Shown here: piece after piece, positions 6,327-12,309 of the stretch | How the letters are laid out: each line of letters opens with the position of its first letter | Position numbering within the stretch: the stretch's first letter is position 1 | Source of the DNA: Dehalococcoidales bacterium | GTDB lineage: Bacteria > Chloroflexota > Dehalococcoidia > Dehalococcoidales > UBA3254 | Reading direction: 5' to 3' | NCBI GenBank assembly: GCA_028718465.1 | Contig: JAQULX010000042.1 | Location: 1 to 12,309 of the forward strand | DNA length: 12,309 bases | The notes under the pieces: model-generated | What the model was told of the DNA's origin: nothing | Database searches by the model: none | The model's input: the letters and a program-made list of their open reading frames with translations, nothing else | Translations under genes and position numbers: made by a program

Positions 6327-6332
6327 ATGCAA

Positions 6333-7463
6333 ATGAAAAGGTTACTGACTCTAATTGCCATAGTAATTATACTGCTAATGATGATCACAACGGCACTGGC
6401 TTGTTCAAACACTTCACCTCAAACTACCCCCGCAGTTCAGGCAACCCCCGCGTCTCAGTCTACTGCTCCAGCCCAAACGACCACTCTAGTTTTTGCAATC
6501 TTTGAAGCCCAAAATTCTGCACAGAGTAATGGCACCCTTGTCCCATTTATAAATGAAGTCGAGAAGCGAACTGGAGGAAGGATAAAGCTAGAACCTCATT
6601 GGAATGGAGAATTAGTAAATATTATGGATACTTATAGCGCCGTGTTAGACGGTACGGTAGACATGGCCTATGATATTCCTCTTATGCATGCCGGTCTATT
6701 CGATATGGATGCCATTAATAGCTTCTGTCGTTACGATTCGGTTTGTTGGAAACCCAGCCAGGTTTATTATGAGCTTACACAACAGTTCCCGGAATTACAA
6801 GAGCAGTTTAAAGACGTCAAATGCCTTTACAATGGCGCTACTTTCCAAGCTTGTATCGCGACTACCAAAAAGCCAATTACCAAATTGGAGGATTGTAAGG
6901 GCGTAAAAATTCTTAGCTCATCAGCTTTAGCCGGCGAGAGATTTGAAGCATTGGGAATGATTCCGGTATCGGTGCCCCCAGCCGATTCATTTACCTCTTT
7001 GCAGAAAGGGACCATCGATGCTACTCCGCAATCGACATGGATGTTAATCGATTGGAATGAAGGAGAAGTCACGCATTATGTTGTGAATGCATCAGCCTCC
7101 ACTCCTTTGTTCACGATTATAATGAATAAAGATAAATGGAATAGTTTGCCAGCGGATATTCAGAAGATATTGGAAGATATGAACGCATGGCTGGGAGAGA
7201 CCAGTGATCAAGCACAACTTGACGCTCATAAGAAATACTGGGACTTGGCGGTCGAAAAATATAATACTACCTTTACAATTCTCCCCAAAGAAGAATTATC
7301 CAGATGGGATGCGCTGGATGCGCCGGTATTGGATAAGTATGTGAAAGATATGGAAGCCAAGGGTTTCCCTGCCACCAAGATAAAAGATGCGTATATTCAA
7401 TTACGCGACAAATATTCGGCTGCAGAGTATGCCCCTGACTGGGCTGAAGCCTGGGGCAAATAG
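6333..7463 (+). CDS. dctP: TRAP transporter substrate-binding lipoprotein, DctP family
   Basis: The 376-residue exported solute receptor delivers its ligand to the TRAP permease encoded next. Residues 1-23 are a lipoprotein-like signal peptide (positive MKR, long hydrophobic core) ending in TALAC. The lipid Cys would be residue 24, though the -3/-2 residues (Ala-Leu) are not the usual Leu-Ala. A Ser/Thr/Pro/Ala linker (about 25-51) leads into the DctP fold: NEVEKRTGGRIKLEPHWNGEL, the domain-crossing segment around KGVKIL (190-194), and LQKGTIDATPQS. In most DctP proteins the crossing motif reads K-[ILV]-R and its Arg clamps the ligand carboxylate. Here the sequence is KIL-SSS, so that Arg is absent. 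The ligand may therefore be bound differently or not be a simple carboxylate. Expression probably depends on the promoter at 6068-6213. Confidence 0.93.
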   Translation: MKRLLTLIAIVIILLMMITTALACSNTSPQTTPAVQATPASQSTAPAQTTTLVFAIFEAQNSAQSNGTLVPFINEVEKRTGGRIKLEPHWNGELVNIMDTYSAVLDGTVDMAYDIPLMHAGLFDMDAINSFCRYDSVCWKPSQVYYELTQQFPELQEQFKDVKCLYNGATFQACIATTKKPITKLEDCKGVKILSSSALAGERFEALGMIPVSVPPADSFTSLQKGTIDATPQSTWMLIDWNEGEVTHYVVNASASTPLFTIIMNKDKWNSLPADIQKILEDMNAWLGETSDQAQLDAHKKYWDLAVEKYNTTFTILPKEELSRWDALDAPVLDKYVKDMEAKGFPATKIKDAYIQLRDKYSAAEYAPDWAEAWGK

Positions 7464-7502
7464 CAATCCAGGCAATTGACAAATTAACTAATGGAATTTT
7501 CT

Positions 7503-7534
7503 AAAGCACCAGGATTGTCCCATCCTGGTGCTTT
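7503..7534 (+). terminator. Strong intercistronic hairpin between dctP and the permease
   Basis: AAAGCACCAGGAT (7503-7515) and ATCCTGGTGCTTT (7522-7534) form a perfect 13-bp stem with a 6-base loop. Only the three T of the stem follow, with no long T-tract, so it is more likely a partial terminator or 3'-end stabiliser. Such an element would give more binding protein than permease from one operon. Confidence 0.75.
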
Positions 7535-7604
7535 CAGCAAGTTACTGTTATTAAAGTCCGTAAAATCAATATATAATTGGCAATACTAAGGAGAATCAGA
7601 AGCG

Positions 7605-9551
7605 ATGAACCAGGTCAATGAGGGCATGCAGCCAAAAGTGAAGACTAGCCCTAACGCCTTAGAAAGCCTGATCAGAACCCTGGATAAAGTGGCAATATTC
7701 AGTCGCTGGACCAATGTTCTGGGAATCGCCGTTCTCTTTTTAATGGTCTTTGTAACATTTATCGATGTGGTCATGCGTTATATTTTCAACGCTCCTATCA
7801 AAGGAGTCCTGGAACTGACAGAAGTTTTAATGATCGTCGCTGTTTTCCTGGGAATAGCTCATACTCAGAATCAGAAAGGCCATATCAGGGTAGACTTGTT
7901 GAGTGCGGCGCTTACACCCGGACGCAGGTTAGTTCTGGAATTTATCACAACAGTATTAGGAATAGGTCTGTTTATAGTTATTATCTGGCGGAGTATTATT
8001 AAGTTACTATCGTTTATTAATGTAAACGCCATGCATAGCCAGTATTTCCTTGTGCCAGATGCTCCTTTTAGTGCTATTTTAATACTTGGTTGCATATGCC
8101 TTTGTTTGCTACTCATCCGGGATCTTTTGAAACTAGCGTTAGAAGCCCGCTCACAACTTCTGGGACCTTTTCATTGGATACTCATGGTCGGTATCCCGAT
8201 AATACTGATTATCGGAGCGATTTTTTGGATGCAACCAAATTTGGCACAATTAAGCCTACCTATAATTGGTCTAATTGGTGTGATTGTTTCTTTGATACTC
8301 TTCATTATGGCCATGCCCATTTCATTTGCTCTCATTCTCACCAGTTTCCTGTTTATTGGGCATATTAGAGGTTCAGCTACAGCTTTAAATATGCTGGGGA
8401 CTGAGATCTTTCGGACTGTAGGTAATTATAACTGGTCAGTGGTAGCTTTCTTCGTGATGATGGGTTACCTTTGTTTTTATGCCCGGTTTGGGGAAGACCT
8501 GTTCCATGCGGCTTATAAATGGATCGGACACTATAAAGGAGGGATGGCTGTTGCGACCATCGGAGCCTGTACAGGCTTTGCCGCCATAGTGGGGGATTCC
8601 GTCTCCGCCTGTGCTACTATGGGTGCCGTCGCTCTACCTCAAATGAAAAGATACGGCTATGATGATCGCCTGAGTGTGGGATGTATCACCGGGGGAGCTA
8701 GCCTGGGTCCGATTATTCCTCCAAGTGTAGTTTTTATTACATATGGTTTACTTACAAGTATGTCAATTGGGGACCTATTTATCGCCGGGTTTATCCCTGG
8801 TGTTCTGATTGCTTTATGCTTTATTATCACAATTATTGTCTGGTGCAAAATGCGTCCAGATGCCGGACCGCCCGGACCCCGGGCGGGCTGGGGGGAAAGA
8901 GCAATCTCTCTTAAGGCTGGGGGACCAGTACTTATTCTGTTTATAGTGGTAATCGGAGGTATTTATACAGGTATCTTTACTCCAACGGAAGGCGGCTCTA
9001 TTGGAGCCACAGCTGCCTTTATTTTAGCCCTCATTATGCGTCGCTGGAAATGGAATACGTTTACACAAGCCCTGCTGGATACCGGAAAGGTTGTCTCTAT
9101 GTTTTTTTTGATCATTGTCGGTGGCATCATGTTTACGCGTTTTGCAGCCTGGTGTAATCTGACTGGAGCGATTTCAGACTTGATTGCCATTTCCGGATTA
9201 ACTTCCTCGATGTATGTCATTATCGTCCTGGTCTTTTTATTTATCGCCGGATGTTTCATCGACTTAATGCCACTGATGATGATTGGTGTGCCGATCTTTC
9301 ATCCAATTGCAGTGAGTCTTGGAATCGATCCTCTTTGGTTTGCCCTGCTGGTGTGTATATCTATCAATGTAGGCGCTTTTACGCCTCCAGTCGGTCTCAA
9401 TATGTTTGTTGTTAAGGGTCTCAATCCAAATATTTCTATGAAAGCTATTTATAGTGGATCCATTCCCTTTGTAGCAGGTACAGTTTTGGCAATCATTATT
9501 ATGTTTGCCGTGCCGGCTTTAATCACATGGTTACCCTATGCGCTAAAGTGA
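7605..9551 (+). CDS. dctQM: Fused TRAP transporter permease (DctQ + DctM)
   Basis: The 648-residue integral membrane protein joins both TRAP membrane subunits. Residues about 30-180 are the small DctQ part with four predicted helices, including the typical VTFIDVVMRYIFNAPIKGVLEL and HTQNQKGHIRVDL segments. From about 190 on is the large DctM part with roughly twelve helices and the family signatures: VGDSVSACATMGAVALPQM (329-347), GGASLGPIIPPS (363-374), and FTPPVGLNMFV near 605. It uses an ion gradient (normally Na+) to import the ligand handed over by DctP. The start ATG has AAGGAG (7588-7593) 11 nt upstream. Fused QM permeases are known in the family, and length and motifs look intact. It is presumably cotranscribed with dctP through the hairpin. 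Confidence 0.95.
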   Translation: MNQVNEGMQPKVKTSPNALESLIRTLDKVAIFSRWTNVLGIAVLFLMVFVTFIDVVMRYIFNAPIKGVLELTEVLMIVAVFLGIAHTQNQKGHIRVDLLSAALTPGRRLVLEFITTVLGIGLFIVIIWRSIIKLLSFINVNAMHSQYFLVPDAPFSAILILGCICLCLLLIRDLLKLALEARSQLLGPFHWILMVGIPIILIIGAIFWMQPNLAQLSLPIIGLIGVIVSLILFIMAMPISFALILTSFLFIGHIRGSATALNMLGTEIFRTVGNYNWSVVAFFVMMGYLCFYARFGEDLFHAAYKWIGHYKGGMAVATIGACTGFAAIVGDSVSACATMGAVALPQMKRYGYDDRLSVGCITGGASLGPIIPPSVVFITYGLLTSMSIGDLFIAGFIPGVLIALCFIITIIVWCKMRPDAGPPGPRAGWGERAISLKAGGPVLILFIVVIGGIYTGIFTPTEGGSIGATAAFILALIMRRWKWNTFTQALLDTGKVVSMFFLIIVGGIMFTRFAAWCNLTGAISDLIAISGLTSSMYVIIVLVFLFIAGCFIDLMPLMMIGVPIFHPIAVSLGIDPLWFALLVCISINVGAFTPPVGLNMFVVKGLNPNISMKAIYSGSIPFVAGTVLAIIIMFAVPALITWLPYALK

Positions 9552-9813
9552 TACATGACGAGTATTGGGTATTCCATCAACCGCTATAAAAGATTTTATT
9601 ATCAAGTATTCAACCAGAACAATGGTATCTCGCTCATCAGTTAAAAAGAATGGTATTAAATCTAATAATAATCGGCACCTGTTCCATAATGATTTACTAT
9701 CTGGATGAGTCGGTTTATCAGGCAATACAAATTATCTGAGAGAGGCCTTATCGGTCCTATTTACTATAATCATCTTCTAGCTAAAGTGAAGCGGTATCCG
9801 TTATAATGCCTCT
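9552..9813 (+). promoter_or_regulatory. Spacer with two TATAAT boxes before the MFS gene
   Basis: The 262-bp AT-rich spacer contains no gene. TATAAT occurs at 9765-9770 and again at 9802-9807. The second ends only 6 bases before the MFS ATG, so a transcript from it would begin at or next to the start codon. No Shine-Dalgarno sequence is present. Neither box has a good -35. The blocks of the regulon promoters (4250-4464, 6068-6310) are not found here. Confidence 0.45.
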
Positions 9814-11049
9814 ATGGGATTAAAACTGCACTTTTATTACGGGTATATCATTGTCGCTGCCTCAGCCATCATCATGACCATGGTTTTTGGAGTTTTTTAC
9901 AGCTATACTGTATTTTTCGATTCTTTATTGACTGATTTTTCCTGGAGCCATGCTGTTACATCGGGGGCTTTTTCCGTTGGAAACCTTATTGTCGGTTTAA
10001 TGGGGATCGTTATTGGTCGCATCAGTGACCGTGTAGGTTCTCGAATTATTTGTTTCTTCAGCGGTATCTCGCTTGCCCTGGGATATTTTCTGATGTCCCG
10101 GGTGGCTTTCTCCTGGCAGATTTATCTGATATACGGTTTAGTGCTGGCGGTTGGGATTGGCGGACTGTTTCCCTCCTTACTTTCGACTATCGCCAGATGG
10201 TTTACCGCCAGACGAGGCACTATGACTGGAATTATTACCTGCGGTATAGGCATCGGCTCAATTATCTTTCCACCTCTGCTGAGCCGTTTTATTCTGGATT
10301 ATGGCTGGCGAAATACCTATCTGATCGTTGCTCTGATTACCCTGGCGATCATGTTGCCGATGGCAATTCTCATCAAATCACGTCCGAATAATAACCAGAT
10401 AGACAGTTCTGATAAATTAGTCCCCGGCCGAGTTGCTCAGGTTGGTGAAAGAGACCTTACTTTTCGCCAGGCTGTGGGAACCCGCCAGCTGTGGATGGGC
10501 GCCGCCGCCTTTTTCCTATTTGGTTTTTCCCAGTTTGCCATAATGGTTCATATCGTACCGTATGCTACCAGAGAAGGTATTTCTCCTGTATCTGCCGCCG
10601 GTATTCTGGGTGTGATCGGCGCCGGCAGCATTTTTAGCCGGTTGACCACCGGAGTAGCCGCGGATAAGATCCGGGTCAAACGACTGTTTTTCTATATTTC
10701 GTTGGTAAACCTGACAGCTTTTCTCTGGTTGCAAATAGCTCACCAGTTATGGGCATTATATATTTTTGGATTCATCTTCGGTATGGGCTATGGAGCTTCT
10801 TCAACAGTGACGTCACTTCTGGCAGCGGAGTTATTTGGTCTGCGTTCCCTGGCAAGCATTATCGGGATATTTGCCTGTAGTGCCAGCCTGGGTGGAGCCA
10901 CGGGTCCAATCCTTGTAGGATACATTTTTGATATATCGCTAAGCTATCTTTGGGCTTTTGTAGCCTGCAACCTGGCAGCACTGATAGCCTTAATTATAGC
11001 GGTAACCCTGCCTTTGGCGCCGGATAGAGTCAGATCATCGAGCGCATAG
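9814..11049 (+). CDS. MFS transporter, oxalate/formate-antiporter-like
   Basis: The 411-residue inner-membrane carrier has about twelve hydrophobic segments split by a central polar loop near residues 190-215 (KSRPNNNQIDSSDKLVPG). The N-terminus FYYGYIIVAASAIIM and the loop 2-3 signature GRISDRVGSR (68-77) are typical of MFS proteins of the oxalate/formate and monocarboxylate type. A second related loop, GVAADKIRVKR, lies between helices 8 and 9. It probably moves an organic anion, either as a second uptake route or to export a product of the pathway; the substrate is not readable. The ATG is the only sensible start because the conserved N-terminal helix begins at once, yet there is no ribosome site and a TATAAT lies at 9802-9807, pointing to a leaderless message. 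Confidence 0.9.
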   Translation: MGLKLHFYYGYIIVAASAIIMTMVFGVFYSYTVFFDSLLTDFSWSHAVTSGAFSVGNLIVGLMGIVIGRISDRVGSRIICFFSGISLALGYFLMSRVAFSWQIYLIYGLVLAVGIGGLFPSLLSTIARWFTARRGTMTGIITCGIGIGSIIFPPLLSRFILDYGWRNTYLIVALITLAIMLPMAILIKSRPNNNQIDSSDKLVPGRVAQVGERDLTFRQAVGTRQLWMGAAAFFLFGFSQFAIMVHIVPYATREGISPVSAAGILGVIGAGSIFSRLTTGVAADKIRVKRLFFYISLVNLTAFLWLQIAHQLWALYIFGFIFGMGYGASSTVTSLLAAELFGLRSLASIIGIFACSASLGGATGPILVGYIFDISLSYLWAFVACNLAALIALIIAVTLPLAPDRVRSSSA

Positions 11050-11198
11050 TTTGGTAATGCTGATGATTGTAATAAGCCATTTTCCTGATTTCGGTACAGA
11101 CTATTTCATACAAAGTATCGCCAAAGCAGAATTTAAGATAGATGTTTTTGTTCCAACTTGATATATTTAGTGCGAGTCACGCAAAACATGGATAATTC

Positions 11199-11204
11199 GG
11201 GAGG
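11199..11204 (+). promoter_or_regulatory. Ribosome binding site deciding the MmgE/PrpD start
   Basis: GGGAGG precedes ATG at 11209 by 4 bases. The earlier in-frame ATG at 11188 lacks such a site. The rest of 11050-11198 holds no gene and no clear promoter or terminator. Confidence 0.7.
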
Positions 11205-11208
11205 CAAT

Positions 11209-12309
11209 ATGGATGCCACTTTAGCTTTTGCCAGAAACATAGTCGATAACGGGTACGAAAACCTTCCTGCTGAGGCTATCACAATTGCCAAGCAAGGCAT
11301 TCTTGACACTATCGGTGTGATGCTTGCCGCAAGTAGCCTGGGAGATGGGGTACAGGAGATTGTAAAGCTGGTTAAGGAGGGAGGCGGAAAGGCAGAGAGT
11401 ACAGTTATTGCCGGCGGGATAAAAGTGCCAAGCTGGATGGCTGCCTTTGCCAATGGTGCCATGACCCATTCCATGGATTACGATGATGTCCATGATGAAG
11501 GCCAAACTCATCCTACCAGCCATGCCCTGATTGCTGCTCTGGCCGTAGCGGAAAAAGCAGGGAGAATAAGCGGAAAGGAATTTATTGCCGCAATCGCTCT
11601 TAGCTGCGATATGGTTAACCGGATGGGCATGGCTATTACAGAGGGTGTTGAGGAACACGGCTGGTTATCCCCCTCGGTTCTGGGATATTTTAGCGCCACT
11701 GCCGCGGCTGGAAAACTATTGGGCTTAACTGTACCGCAAATGGTAAGTGCCTTCGGTCTGGCGACTAGCCAGGCTTCAGGAAGTATGGCGGCCTGTTATG
11801 ATACTACCTCGAAGGTGCGGGCGGTTCGAGATGCTTTTTGCGGGAAAGGAGGGGTTCTCTCAGCACTACTGGCTCAAAGTGGTGTTACCGGTATTGCCAA
11901 CAGTCTCGAGACCAAGGCAGGCCTTTTTAATCTCCATTTTAGAGGAAAATATAATCCCGATATCTTAACTCATAATTTGGGAAAGACCTTTGAAGGAGTT
12001 AACAATAGCCTCAAACCATGGCCGACATGCAGGACTACTCATACCTACATTGATGCTACCCTGAGACTGCTAAAGGAGTATAATATCCAGCCGGGCAACA
12101 TACGGGAAATTATTCTGGTGGTCGGTGATATGGCCCGTCCGCTCTGTGAGCCACTGGAGGAGAGACGAAAGCCCCAATTAGCAATCGGTGCCAAGAACAG
12201 CCTGCCTTTTGTTATTGGCGCAGCGGCAGCTCGAAGAAGGGTGGTTATCGGAGATTTCTTCTCGGAGGGACTAAAAGATCCCTCAACACTGCAAATTGCG
12301 CCGGCTGTA
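11209..12309 (+). CDS. MmgE/PrpD family protein, 3' end outside the window
   Basis: The reading frame is open from the ATG at 11209 to the last base (367 residues); family members are usually about 450 long, so the C-terminus is missing. MmgE/PrpD proteins include 2-methylcitrate dehydratase, cis-aconitate decarboxylase and iminodisuccinate epimerase, all acting on small polycarboxylates without metal or iron-sulfur clusters. The signature MDYDDVHDEGQTHPTSHALI (89-108) carries the conserved Asp-Asp and His of the active-site region. KPWPTCRTTHTYIDATL (269-285) and AKNSLPFVIGAAAA (328-341) match later conserved segments. N-terminal residues ILDTIGVMLA fit the helical domain. It is cytosolic. 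It lies 159 bp behind the MFS gene and may be transcribed with it. The substrate is open, but a polycarboxylate would fit the transporters. Confidence 0.92.
   Translation, partial: MDATLAFARNIVDNGYENLPAEAITIAKQGILDTIGVMLAASSLGDGVQEIVKLVKEGGGKAESTVIAGGIKVPSWMAAFANGAMTHSMDYDDVHDEGQTHPTSHALIAALAVAEKAGRISGKEFIAAIALSCDMVNRMGMAITEGVEEHGWLSPSVLGYFSATAAAGKLLGLTVPQMVSAFGLATSQASGSMAACYDTTSKVRAVRDAFCGKGGVLSALLAQSGVTGIANSLETKAGLFNLHFRGKYNPDILTHNLGKTFEGVNNSLKPWPTCRTTHTYIDATLRLLKEYNIQPGNIREIILVVGDMARPLCEPLEERRKPQLAIGAKNSLPFVIGAAAARRRVVIGDFFSEGLKDPSTLQIAPAV

Noticed and set aside
7503..7534. Full intrinsic terminator ending the dctP transcript
   Set aside because: The stem is strong but not followed by a T-tract, and the permease gene immediately behind lacks an obvious promoter, so partial termination or mRNA protection is more likely.

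Overview
The window looks like the centre of a bacterial catabolic and uptake locus. Nine complete or nearly complete genes and one fragment are arranged around a transcriptional regulator (4693-5937, plus strand). To its left, five genes read leftward: an aldo/keto reductase, an MBL-fold hydrolase, a cupin, a two-domain VOC protein and the start of an unrecognised small protein. To its right, four genes read rightward: a TRAP substrate-binding lipoprotein, a fused TRAP permease (DctQ+DctM), an MFS carrier of the oxalate/formate-antiporter type, and an MmgE/PrpD-family dehydratase or decarboxylase that runs off the window. No rRNA, tRNA, CRISPR array or complete insertion sequence was seen.

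The organism cannot be fixed from this sequence alone. Strong AGGAGG-type ribosome sites, AT-rich intergenic DNA, a lipoprotein TRAP binding protein with a Ser/Thr/Pro/Ala linker, and a VOC/cupin/MmgE-PrpD/TRAP/MFS gene set would fit an anaerobic sediment or subsurface bacterium, for example Chloroflexota (Dehalococcoidia) or a syntrophic or sulfate-reducing lineage. This is inference with low confidence.

Two observations stand out. First, the central regulator is a chimera: an HTH + WYL + WCX regulator of normal length carries, in frame at its C-terminus, a complete DUF4096 domain, the N-terminal domain of IS5-type transposases, with no catalytic DDE part. Second, the two promoter regions on either side of the regulator gene are diverged copies of each other in opposite orientation. 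A 17-bp identical block, GCTTATA, CCTT(C/T)TCAACCT, GCTAG(A/C)TGGCA and TATAAT occur in the same order, at offsets that differ by at most one base over 140 bp. One copy faces the aldo/keto reductase and the other faces the TRAP genes. The first 10 bases of the 17-bp block recur a third time just upstream of the regulator. The simplest reading is a small regulon: the chimeric regulator senses a metabolite, binds these sites, and controls the import operon on one side and the metabolic operon on the other.

The genes suggest import of an organic acid (TRAP, possibly MFS) and its conversion by redox (aldo/keto reductase), hydrolysis (MBL), epimerase/dioxygenase-like VOC and cupin chemistry, and dehydration or decarboxylation (MmgE/PrpD). 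The substrate is unknown. A separate GC-rich nested inverted-repeat element (1391-1552) in front of the VOC gene is a candidate structured RNA or small repeat element.
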